A DNA stretch of 48,356 nt, from positions 1-48,356 of IMG/VR virus record IMGVR_UViG_3300030382_000911, one strand, 5' to 3'. Position 1 is the stretch's first letter. Each line of letters starts with the position of its first letter. A program made the translations under genes and the position numbers. The notes beneath the pieces were generated by a model, which saw nothing but the letters and a program-made list of their open reading frames with translations, did no database searches and had not been told where the DNA came from. Shown here piece after piece: positions 23,510 to 31,292 of this stretch. This stretch comes from a virus.

Positions 23510-23542
23510 GGTCAGAGTTAGGGAGAAATCCCTTCTCTGGCC
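23510..23542 (+). other. Hairpin with GNRA tetraloop between SSB-like and exonuclease genes
   Basis: An outer eight-base stem with one G-T (23510-23517 with 23535-23542) and an inner five-base stem AGGGA/TCCCT (23520-23524 with 23529-23533) close a GAAA tetraloop, with a small internal loop between. There is no T-run. The shape resembles RNase III processing hairpins between T7 genes; it could set the ratio of the abundant ssDNA-binding protein to the exonuclease. Confidence 0.6.
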
Positions 23543-23579
23543 TACTCAGTTAGTTTAAATGCCATAAGAGGATTCTAGA

Positions 23580-24581
23580 ATGGATTTAAGTAAGATTGGT
23601 AAAACTGCTGCTGAAAATGACAGTGTGCAGAGAAAGATAGTAAAAGGACGTGTACTACAGTATGACGCAGACTTCGCTTGCTACGAAGTGTCAGACTTAG
23701 AAGAACCTGTTACAAAGAGTTTCCAGCGTTTGCTTGACCACATTGAAATGAAACGGGCTATGGTAGGTGCAGAGCGTGTGAATGCTTTCATCACTTTAGG
23801 TGAGAAGTCAGGTCGTGAAGATATGGCCACTGTTAAAGAGTACCAAGAGAACCGTGACCCAGACAAACCTATTAAAGTAAGAGTACGAGAGTTGCGTCAT
23901 ATGCTGGCTAACTTCGAAGCTACTCCGACCATCACACCAGTTATAGGATTGAATTATGAAGCAGATGATCTTATGTGTATGTACCAATCGGCTAACCTCG
24001 ATAATTCCATCCTCATGTCAGGTGACAAAGATTTGTGGATGGTACAAGGACAACATGCTGATGTACGAACAGGGCGAACTTGGCTTGTGGAAGGTTATGA
24101 AAGTACAAGGTACAAAGAAGTAGGTAATGTAAAACCTAAACTTGTAGGAACTGGTTACTCTTGGTTCTGGCACCAGATGATTATGGGTGATACAGCAGAT
24201 AACATTCCCGGACTGCCCAAGATTCATAACAGTCTGTTAGATGTGTATACACCATTGAAGTCTGGTAAACCACGTAAAGATGGTTTAGCTCAGTGTGGTG
24301 AAGCAAAAGCTGTAGCAATGTTATTAAATGCTAGAGATTGTAAAACAGCAGCTAAACGAGTGTATGACGCATACTGGCGTACATACGGTGGTGAGGCTAT
24401 GGAACGATTCATCGAACAAGCATACCTACTATGGATGCAACGTGATGATAACCCATGGGACGTATTGTATTATATGCGTGACAATGCTGGTTTGAAGTTA
24501 TCGCCAAGTCTAAGACAGATTGCTGTCATCGGTGAGTTCAAAGAACGTAAACTTACAAGACAACGATTAAAGGAAAGTTAA
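23580..24581 (+). CDS. 5'-3' exonuclease (FEN-like, T7 gp6 role)
   Basis: The product has 333 residues, close to T7 gp6 (300). The FEN-fold acidic motifs are present: YEADDLMCM (about 123-131), SGDKDLWMV (about 142-150) and MGDTADNIPGLP (about 200-212), followed by CGEAKAVAML of the helix-hairpin-helix region. It removes RNA primers and degrades host or concatemer ends. It begins MDLSKIGKTAAEND, similar to the ssDNA-binding protein's N-terminus. The ribosome binding site is AAGAGGA; the stop overlaps the next gene as TAATG. Confidence 0.88.
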   Translation: MDLSKIGKTAAENDSVQRKIVKGRVLQYDADFACYEVSDLEEPVTKSFQRLLDHIEMKRAMVGAERVNAFITLGEKSGREDMATVKEYQENRDPDKPIKVRVRELRHMLANFEATPTITPVIGLNYEADDLMCMYQSANLDNSILMSGDKDLWMVQGQHADVRTGRTWLVEGYESTRYKEVGNVKPKLVGTGYSWFWHQMIMGDTADNIPGLPKIHNSLLDVYTPLKSGKPRKDGLAQCGEAKAVAMLLNARDCKTAAKRVYDAYWRTYGGEAMERFIEQAYLLWMQRDDNPWDVLYYMRDNAGLKLSPSLRQIAVIGEFKERKLTRQRLKES

Positions 24582-24769
24582 TGCGAGTAATTATCCCAGT
24601 TAATGAACTACAGGAAGGCGAAGAGTCAGTAACGTTAATGAGCGTTGACTTCGGTGAAGTATCTGAACGAGTAGCCAAACGTAAGTTCCGAGTAGTGTTG
24701 AAGGAGTGGGGAATCCCTGTACGACAACATAAACGTATTATCAAAGAGTACTTCCCAAACAAGAAGTGA
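24581..24769 (+). CDS. Small hypothetical protein after exonuclease
   Basis: The product has 62 residues, starting at a TAATG overlap with the exonuclease. The first half is acidic (PVNELQEGEESVTLMSVDFG), the second strongly basic (RKFRVVLKEWGIPVRQHKRI). It probably depends on translational coupling. Not recognised; a protein-nucleic acid adaptor is possible. Confidence 0.6.
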   Translation: MRVIIPVNELQEGEESVTLMSVDFGEVSERVAKRKFRVVLKEWGIPVRQHKRIIKEYFPNKK

Positions 24770-24776
24770 GTGATGT

Positions 24777-24887
24777 ATGGAACCCAATAAAGAAGAAGCC
24801 AATGTGTGTACTATCATTGCTGTATTAATTGGTGCGTTCTTCGCCTGTAGTGCGATAGCAGAGATAGCAGGATGGTGTGTAATATGA
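24777..24887 (+). CDS. 36-residue single-pass membrane protein
   Basis: The product runs from ATG 24777 to TGA 24887 and consists of a short charged N-terminus (MEPNKEEAN) and one hydrophobic helix (about residues 10-33) with three Cys. AAGAAGTGAG lies upstream. Its stop overlaps the next gene's ATG as ATGA, the linkage used throughout this genome, which supports it despite its size. It may alter the host membrane or accompany lysis; unknown. Confidence 0.5.
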   Translation: MEPNKEEANVCTIIAVLIGAFFACSAIAEIAGWCVI

Positions 24888-25306
24888 GAACAGTAAGATT
24901 AGTAACAGTAGATGTAAGAGAAGTAACTTGTGCGCATGGTGCAGAATTCTTCAATATAGCGAGTGCAGATGACGAGTGGCAACGAGTAGGTGTTGCCGGC
25001 GAACCGGAAGTTATACAGACAGCTATCCCTTGTCGTATAACACACTTCCGAAGAAGACATGGTAATGAAACATTAGATACCTACCTAGCTATAGACCCAC
25101 GTGTTAAGGAAGAACTAGCACTATTCCGTGGCCCAGACTTAGTAGAGGGTATTAAGGAGCGGTGGGATGCAGAAGTACGCACACTGAAAGAATACCTACG
25201 TACAAATAGAAACGTAAGAGATAATCTACGCACTCAGTTAAAAGACCTACATGAAGCTAGTGTCGGGCAACGTATTAAGTGGGTGTTTACAGGAGTTCCG
25301 CGATGA
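24884..25306 (+). CDS. Hypothetical protein before ligase
   Basis: The product has 140 residues from ATG 24884, chosen over the in-frame start at 24872 because of the ATGA overlap with the 36-codon membrane gene. The first 70 residues look beta-rich (RLVTVDVREVTCAHGAEFF); the rest is a charged helical stretch (GIKERWDAEVRTLKEYLRTN) likely to form a coiled coil. Its stop overlaps the ligase start as ATGA. Not recognised. Confidence 0.65.
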   Translation: MRTVRLVTVDVREVTCAHGAEFFNIASADDEWQRVGVAGEPEVIQTAIPCRITHFRRRHGNETLDTYLAIDPRVKEELALFRGPDLVEGIKERWDAEVRTLKEYLRTNRNVRDNLRTQLKDLHEASVGQRIKWVFTGVPR

Positions 25307-26178
25307 GCTTAAACATTAAACCTCAGAAAGCAAAACATCTGCACTTAGAAGCAGAGAAGAAGAAACCAGCATTTGTAGGAAAGAAGTATGCAATATTTGA
25401 AAAGTATGATGGTTGGTATGGGTATCTGGATTTTCCTAGTTGTGTCATACACTCACGTGCCTTACGCGAAATACCCGCTCTTCGTGAACTATCCGATGCG
25501 ATTAGAACGAACAGTCCGACGACTCGTGGCAGGTTAATCTTCGAGATTATGATTGATGGTTTAGAGAAGAACTCATTCAGTGAATTGAATGGTATCCTAA
25601 ACCGTAAGTACGAACAGGCAGATGGTGCCTATATAATCGTGCATGATTACATCCCCGAGTGGAAGTTTGACGTACCATTCAAGACAAGGTTCGCCTTTGC
25701 ACAAGAGATTGTAAATCGTATTGATATGCAGGAAGTAGTGATTGCTCCTGTCATTGCAGTTAGCACCGAAGTAGAGCACTGGAAAGAAGCTGCATTCGAT
25801 GTATGGACTGATGGTGGTGAAGGTGTAGTACTTAAAGACATTAATGCGCCGTACTACCCAGACAAACGTAATGGCTCACTCCTTAAAATAAAGGAAGAAG
25901 TCACCGTAGAAATGAAGGTACTAGAAGTTATCCGTGGGCAAGGTGAACATAGTCACATGGCAGGTAAGCTGCTCTGTATTGATGAAGTTAACCAGAAGCA
26001 CGAGATTGGTCTAGGTATGATGAAACATGAACAACGTGAGTCAATCATGAAAGACCCATTCTCTATTGTAAATAGTGTAGTAGAGATTAAGGCTATGAAG
26101 AAGTTGAAGGACGGTTCATACCGCGAACCTCGGTTCCTAGCTATCCGCTACGACAAAGAAGTGCATGAACTTGGCTAA
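25303..26178 (+). CDS. ATP-dependent DNA ligase
   Basis: The product has 291 residues from ATG 25303 behind AGGAG (25290-25294); an in-frame ATG at 25279 is less likely. The adenylation motif I EKYDGW gives nucleophile K34; motif III RGRLIFEIMIDG, motif IV GGEGVVLKD and motif V LLKIKEE follow in order, then an OB-fold-like C-terminus ending in YRE-PRFLAIRYDKE. Shorter than T7 ligase (359). It seals nicks in Okazaki fragments using ATP. The start overlaps the upstream stop as ATGA. Confidence 0.92.
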   Translation: MSLNIKPQKAKHLHLEAEKKKPAFVGKKYAIFEKYDGWYGYLDFPSCVIHSRALREIPALRELSDAIRTNSPTTRGRLIFEIMIDGLEKNSFSELNGILNRKYEQADGAYIIVHDYIPEWKFDVPFKTRFAFAQEIVNRIDMQEVVIAPVIAVSTEVEHWKEAAFDVWTDGGEGVVLKDINAPYYPDKRNGSLLKIKEEVTVEMKVLEVIRGQGEHSHMAGKLLCIDEVNQKHEIGLGMMKHEQRESIMKDPFSIVNSVVEIKAMKKLKDGSYREPRFLAIRYDKEVHELG

Positions 26179-26233
26179 ATCAATGTTCCAAAAGGTGTGT
26201 GAGGCAGTTAAGCAGAATATTGAGGAATGAACA

Positions 26234-26617
26234 GTGGCGAGAAGACTAAAAGTATCTGAGTTGGCATCAGTACGAAAGCAGTTGGTAACAAAGCAAAAGA
26301 ACCGTTGTACAATATGTAGTAAACCATTCACAGCAAAGGACGACGCAGTTGTTGACCATTGCCATGACACAGGGTTTATTCGAGGAGCAGTGCATAGGTC
26401 TTGCAACCAAGCAGAAGGAAGAGTGAAAACTAAAGCTAGATTAGGACACCGTGGGGTTGGTGCGTATGAATACATTATCGGTTTAGGTAAATACCTAGAG
26501 TCTCATAGTAAACCACACTTACAGCTACTCCACCCAACACACAGAACCGAGGACGAGAAGCGTATCGAACGGAACAAGAAAGCGCGTAAGTTAAGGGCAG
26601 CAAAGAGAGCAAAGTAA
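26234..26617 (+). CDS. Recombination endonuclease VII-like nuclease
   Basis: The product has 127 residues from GTG 26234 with GAGGAA (26222-26227) upstream. The His-Me finger core shows CTIC (C25, C28), VDHCHDTG (D41, H42, H44) and VHRSCNQAEG (H54, C57). In T4 endonuclease VII the second zinc pair is Cys-x-x-Cys; here it reads His-x-x-Cys. It would resolve branched DNA before packaging, the role T7 gives to the unrelated endonuclease I (gp3). The stop overlaps the next start as TAATG. Confidence 0.87.
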   Translation: MARRLKVSELASVRKQLVTKQKNRCTICSKPFTAKDDAVVDHCHDTGFIRGAVHRSCNQAEGRVKTKARLGHRGVGAYEYIIGLGKYLESHSKPHLQLLHPTHRTEDEKRIERNKKARKLRAAKRAK

Positions 26618-29019
26618 TGTTAGACCAGCAAATAGCATGGGAAAAAGAATGTCTCAAACGAGGCTCAGAACGTTACTACGCTAACCAAGATAGGTTACGG
26701 GAACAAGGTGCAGGCGATACAACGGATGTTATGTCGCACCTTATCCAAGAACGTTTACAAGATACAGCAGATTACTTAAAAGATTTAGTAGAGGACAACT
26801 CAGTTGGACGTAATGCTAAATACAATCGAGTAATCAGAGTTGCTGCACAGGGAGACTACTTAGTACTAGCTTATCTAGGATTGAAGTCAGTACTCAAAGG
26901 TATACAAATCCCTGAGAAGAACTCGCTAATGAAAGTTACACTGGACATTGGCTCACGCATTGAAGCAGATATTAAATGCAAGATGTTTGAAGCTACTAAG
27001 CCAGAGTATTTTGATGTAGTACGTAAGTCATTCGCTCAGCAGAATGTTACTGACTACGTACATAAACACAAAGTCATGATGAAGAAGTTCAGTGACTTCG
27101 AGCTAGAGTGGGATGATTGGACTTCCTTAGAGAAGGTTCAGATTGGCTCACGAGTAATACGAGCAATACTAAATACGTTTGGTGACGTTGTGTTTATGCA
27201 CAAGGAGTACCGACGTAACAAGACAATATACATTCTTGAAACTACAGCGCAGTTTGATGATTGGGCTGCTGAGTTCGAGAAGGAGCGTGGTTTATTGTAC
27301 CCAATGTACCTACCACTTAAAGTTCCACCTCGTGCGTGGGAAGATAATGTAACAGGAGGTTACTATCACCCTAGTCTACGTATGCGATTCATTAAGACCA
27401 AAGGTCGTGACCATCGTCAGTTCGTAGAGGAAAGTATGCCTAAGCAACATATGGACGCTGTTAATAAGATGCAACGTACAGCTTGGCAGATAAACGAGGA
27501 TGTATTAAAAGTACAAGAAGAGATATACCAGAAAGGTCTAGGTATTGGTATGCCGAGTAATCGGATTATCGAACGTCCTCCATTCCCTGAACATCTACGG
27601 GAGATTGAGAAGGAAGACTTAACTGATGAACAGAAGCTTGAAGTCCGTGATTGGAAGATGCAAGCTAAGTCCTCGTATGGTCGGGAACGACAACGTAAAG
27701 GGCAAGTCCTAGCATTCATGCAGTCACACAAGTTAGCCAAAGAACTTAGACAATGGAACAAGTTCTATTTTGCTTACTCCTGTGATTTCCGTGGTCGGAT
27801 ATACTGCGCCACAGCCGGCCTGTCGCCTCAAGGTGCTGACACGGCTAAGGGTCTGCTTAGATTCCAAAAGCCCGTCAGACTGGGACACAGCGGCCTTAAA
27901 TGGCTTGCTATCCAAGGGGCGAATACCTTTGGTGAAGATAAGCTAACCTATCAAGACCGAGTGCAGTGGATTAAGTCACAAGAACCAAATATACGACAAG
28001 TTGTAGAAGACCCAATCAATTCACGTGAGTGGTGGGGAAGTGCAGACAAACCGTATCAGTTCTTAGCATTCTGTTATGAGTGGGCAAGGTCTAACTATGG
28101 TAAGAACCCAGAAGCAATGGGACATTTACCAGTAGGGCTTGATGGTTCGTGTAACGGACTACAACATTTCTCAGCTATGTTACGTGATGAAGTAGGTGCT
28201 AAGGCAACTAACTTAATTGACGTGCCAAAGCCAGAAGATATCTATCAGGAAGTAGCTGACCTAACAACTAAGAAGTTGAAGAAGTTAGTTAATGAGCCTG
28301 AGAACGAGTACGCAGCAGTATGGTTGCGTGTGGGTATAAACCGTAAGTGTGCAAAACGACCAGTAATGACTTTGCCTTACGGTGCTACAAGAACGTCTGC
28401 TCGTGAGTATATCTTCGAGTATGTACGAGAGAATTGGCGTAAGTTCAATCTGCCTGACAAAGAACAGTTCTTAGTAGCTAACTACCTGACACCTATTTTA
28501 TGGGAAGCTATCGGGGAAGTAGTGATAGCAGCTAGAGCAGCAATGGACTGGTTGCAGAAGAACGTAGGTGAAGGTTATTGTAAGTGGCACAGTCCACTAG
28601 GTTTCCCTATATTCCAATACTACAAACATGCGAAAGGTCAGGACGTTAAGACACAGATTGACGGACGTATACTTCTTAAAGTACGAGACTTAGATAGCCG
28701 TGGTGAACCTAAGAAGTCAGAGCAACGGAATGGTGTAGCTCCAAACTTTGTCCATAGTATTGATAGTTCACATATGGTACTCACTATTAATGGTACTAAG
28801 CTAGAAGACTTGGCAATGATTCATGATGACTACGGCACTCATGCTGGTAATACAGAAGAGTTATTCAAAGTCATTAGAAAGTCATTCCTGTATATGTACT
28901 CGAACTATACTCCATTACATGACTGGGGTGAGCAGGTAGGTGCAGACATGGACACCATACAGAAAGAAGGTACATACAACATTAAGTCTATACTAGATGC
29001 TGATTACTTCTTTGGTTAA
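26617..29019 (+). CDS. Single-subunit DNA-directed RNA polymerase 2 (long form)
   Basis: The product has 800 residues. Conserved parts in order: CDFRGRIYCATAGLSPQG (about 389-406), motif A DGSCNGLQHFSAM with D509, motif B AKRPVMTLPYGATRTS with K580 and Y588, NGVAPNFVHSIDSSHMV, and motif C MIHDDYGTH with D737. The end, LDADYFFG, parallels the T7 C-terminal foot. It is closer to T7 RNA polymerase in size and motifs than the first polymerase, and the two differ greatly in sequence, so this is not a recent duplicate. It lies immediately before the virion genes, suggesting late transcription. Confidence 0.93.
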   Translation: MLDQQIAWEKECLKRGSERYYANQDRLREQGAGDTTDVMSHLIQERLQDTADYLKDLVEDNSVGRNAKYNRVIRVAAQGDYLVLAYLGLKSVLKGIQIPEKNSLMKVTLDIGSRIEADIKCKMFEATKPEYFDVVRKSFAQQNVTDYVHKHKVMMKKFSDFELEWDDWTSLEKVQIGSRVIRAILNTFGDVVFMHKEYRRNKTIYILETTAQFDDWAAEFEKERGLLYPMYLPLKVPPRAWEDNVTGGYYHPSLRMRFIKTKGRDHRQFVEESMPKQHMDAVNKMQRTAWQINEDVLKVQEEIYQKGLGIGMPSNRIIERPPFPEHLREIEKEDLTDEQKLEVRDWKMQAKSSYGRERQRKGQVLAFMQSHKLAKELRQWNKFYFAYSCDFRGRIYCATAGLSPQGADTAKGLLRFQKPVRLGHSGLKWLAIQGANTFGEDKLTYQDRVQWIKSQEPNIRQVVEDPINSREWWGSADKPYQFLAFCYEWARSNYGKNPEAMGHLPVGLDGSCNGLQHFSAMLRDEVGAKATNLIDVPKPEDIYQEVADLTTKKLKKLVNEPENEYAAVWLRVGINRKCAKRPVMTLPYGATRTSAREYIFEYVRENWRKFNLPDKEQFLVANYLTPILWEAIGEVVIAARAAMDWLQKNVGEGYCKWHSPLGFPIFQYYKHAKGQDVKTQIDGRILLKVRDLDSRGEPKKSEQRNGVAPNFVHSIDSSHMVLTINGTKLEDLAMIHDDYGTHAGNTEELFKVIRKSFLYMYSNYTPLHDWGEQVGADMDTIQKEGTYNIKSILDADYFFG

Positions 29020-29024
29020 AGCAA

Positions 29025-29034
29025 CCTTATAAGG
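29025..29034. promoter_or_regulatory. CCTTATAAGG palindrome overlapping a ribosome binding site
   Basis: The ten-base perfect palindrome lies between the second RNA polymerase and the first gene of the virion module and includes the AAGG of AAGGAT, the ribosome binding site for ATG 29044. It could bind a regulator or simply be chance. Confidence 0.35.
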
Positions 29035-29043
29035 ATTACTATT

Positions 29044-29490
29044 ATGAACTTAAAGTTACTAGATGAGTGGCATACTTTAACAGTACCCGAACGACGAGAT
29101 AAACTTGTAGAGTTAGGGCGAGTATGTAAAGAACTCGAAGGTGACGTAGGTGTGGATATTGAACCAAAGGTATACTCAGCAGATGGTGTGTATGCTCGTG
29201 AGATATTCATACCGAAAGGAACTGTGCTGGTGGGTGAGATTCACCTACTAGCTCAGATTAATGTAGTGTCAAAAGGTAAGATACGTGTAGCGACAGAGGA
29301 AGGTGTGAAAACCGTAGAGGCTCCGCACACGTTCGTTAGTCCAGCAGGAACTAAACGAGCAGGTTACGTACTTGAAGATACTGTCTGGACAACATTTCTA
29401 CCAACTGACAAAACATCCGACGAAGACGTATACAAGGAGTTCATAGCTCCTGACTACAATACATTGGATAAACAATTGGAGAATAAATAA
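29044..29490 (+). CDS. Cupin-like protein at the start of the virion module
   Basis: The product has 148 residues. Residues about 52-120 form a beta-barrel pattern (IFIPKGTVLVGEIHL, then KGKIRVATEEG, then PHTFVSPAGTKRAGYV) that fits a small cupin domain; one His of the usual metal set is at GEIHL, the others are not evident. The first 45 residues are helical. Function unknown: sugar binding, small-molecule metabolism or a structural role are all possible. It overlaps the next gene by one base. Confidence 0.6.
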   Translation: MNLKLLDEWHTLTVPERRDKLVELGRVCKELEGDVGVDIEPKVYSADGVYAREIFIPKGTVLVGEIHLLAQINVVSKGKIRVATEEGVKTVEAPHTFVSPAGTKRAGYVLEDTVWTTFLPTDKTSDEDVYKEFIAPDYNTLDKQLENK

Positions 29491-29744
29491 TGTCATTCGT
29501 TGCAGCAGCAATTGCCGTGACTGCCGGAGCTACACTATACTCTAGTAAGCGTCAGCGGGATGCTCAAAAACAAGCTCAGAAAGATGCAAAGTTAGATGCA
29601 TACGAGGCGGAGAGTCAAGCACGTAAAGCAGAAGTATTCGCCGAGACTGAGGGCGAAGGTCAAGGTCAATTAGGACAAGTGAGTCTAGAAGTAGACGATG
29701 AGTTGGACGAAGATGAAGAATCTAACTCTAACGTAAGTATTTAA
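29490..29744 (+). CDS. Small protein with hydrophobic N-terminus, tail-assembly candidate
   Basis: The product has 84 residues: a hydrophobic Ala-rich start (about 3-18), a basic helix (SSKRQRDAQKQAQKDAKLDA) and a strongly acidic tail. It directly precedes the portal gene, where T7 has gp7.3, a small virion and tail-assembly protein. The correspondence is by position and composition only. Confidence 0.6.
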   Translation: MSFVAAAIAVTAGATLYSSKRQRDAQKQAQKDAKLDAYEAESQARKAEVFAETEGEGQGQLGQVSLEVDDELDEDEESNSNVSI

Positions 29745-29753
29745 GGAGTTATG

Positions 29754-31292
29754 ATGGAGTTGAAGTCATTACAATCTAAATACTTGACTGGTGAGTTTAA
29801 ACTGAAAGGTGAGTTCCTATCAGGTTCTGGTCAACGTGAGACTATTCTAACAAACGCTGAGCGATACGCAGGGTGGACATTACCACGACTGTTCCCTCGT
29901 GACCCGTTATTAGAGTATGACGAAATGCAGAACGATTTCCAGAGTGTTGGCGCACAAGCAGTTACTAATCTAGGTAATAAGATTATGATGGCTTTATTCC
30001 AACCAGCGAAACCATTCTTTCGTATGACGCTTACACAAGACCAACGTCAAGCATTAGTAGACAATGGTATATCAGGCGCACAAGTAGATGCATCATTAGC
30101 GGAGTCAGAACGTGAAGCTATGAGAGAACTAGATAAGATAGGTGCGCGGGTATCTATGATTGAGATAGTTCAGCAGTTAATCGTTACTGGTAACACTATG
30201 TTGTATATCGCCCCTGACGATAAGCTAAACGTATACTCACTACGAGACTATGTTATTCAGCGTGACTTACGTGGAACACCCACTAAGATTATAATTCAAG
30301 AATCTAAGGTAGTTAATACACTAAGTGACGAACTAGCAGCACTCGCTATGTCTCAAGGCTATAATGAAACGGATGAAGTATCCCTGTACACAGGTATCTG
30401 TCGTGTAGGTAAAGACCGGTTCATGGTATGGCAAGAACTAGAGGATATGTGCTATTGCCACAAGAGAGTAGGCTATTATACAGAGGACACGTTACCGTGG
30501 ATTCCTCTAACATGGACACTAGCTCGTGGTAAAGACTACGGCACTGGATTAGTAGAAGAGTACGCAGGTGACTTCCATACACTGAGTACACTAGCAGAAG
30601 CAATGCTAGATTATGCAACTGTAGTGACTGACGTTAAGAACTTAGTGAACCCAACAGGGATGACTGATGTTCGAGCATTAACAGAAGCACCATCGGGAGC
30701 GTACGTACAAGGTCGTCAGGAAGACTTATATGCTTACACTGCATCTAAGGATATGGCGCAAGCTAGTCAGTTCCTAAATGAAAGATTCGATTCAGTAGCT
30801 AGACGAGTAGCATCAGCATTCCTACTTAACAGTCAGGTAACTCGTGATGCAGAACGTGTAACAGCAGAAGAAATCCGAATGCAGGCCCAGGAACTTGAAA
30901 GTTCTCTAGGTGGTGTGTATTCAAGATTAGCAAGTGAGTTACAGTTACCGTTAGCAAAACGTCTACTAAGAAAGATAGACCCAGCGTTCAAAGATATTGA
31001 GCCAACGATAGTTACGGGTTTCGACTCACTTAGTCGGAATAGTGAATTAGACAACATTCGAGCTTTACTACAAGACTTAGCAGGTGTAGCAGCACTACCA
31101 GAGACAGCACAAGCATGGATTAAGATGGACGACTTCATTGCAACATTAGGCGCAGGACATGGTGTTGATTATCAGAAGTTCCTGAAAGATGCTGATACAG
31201 TCAAAGCTGAGAACAAGGCCCGAATGCAAGCACAGGCTCAGGCTGCTGGTATGGAAGCAAAGGCAGTAGAGCAAGGTAAAGGTGGTAATTAA
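29754..31292 (+). CDS. Portal (head-tail connector) protein
   Basis: The product has 512 residues from ATG 29754, spaced five bases from AAGGAG (29743-29748); ATG 29751 is the alternative. T7 gp8 has 536. Recognisable parts are RETILTNAERYAGWTLPRLF near the N-terminus, MALFQPAKPFFRM, and the long helical RVTAEEIRMQAQELESSLGG, all typical of T7-like portals. The dodecameric ring is the channel for packaging and ejection. Its stop overlaps the scaffold start (TAATG). Confidence 0.92.
   Translation: MELKSLQSKYLTGEFKLKGEFLSGSGQRETILTNAERYAGWTLPRLFPRDPLLEYDEMQNDFQSVGAQAVTNLGNKIMMALFQPAKPFFRMTLTQDQRQALVDNGISGAQVDASLAESEREAMRELDKIGARVSMIEIVQQLIVTGNTMLYIAPDDKLNVYSLRDYVIQRDLRGTPTKIIIQESKVVNTLSDELAALAMSQGYNETDEVSLYTGICRVGKDRFMVWQELEDMCYCHKRVGYYTEDTLPWIPLTWTLARGKDYGTGLVEEYAGDFHTLSTLAEAMLDYATVVTDVKNLVNPTGMTDVRALTEAPSGAYVQGRQEDLYAYTASKDMAQASQFLNERFDSVARRVASAFLLNSQVTRDAERVTAEEIRMQAQELESSLGGVYSRLASELQLPLAKRLLRKIDPAFKDIEPTIVTGFDSLSRNSELDNIRALLQDLAGVAALPETAQAWIKMDDFIATLGAGHGVDYQKFLKDADTVKAENKARMQAQAQAAGMEAKAVEQGKGGN

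Noticed and set aside
26165-26230. 21-codon frame between ligase and endonuclease VII
   Set aside because: It overlaps the ligase end and has only a weak AAAGAAG upstream. It may merely position the ribosome binding site for the GTG start at 26234; too short to support.
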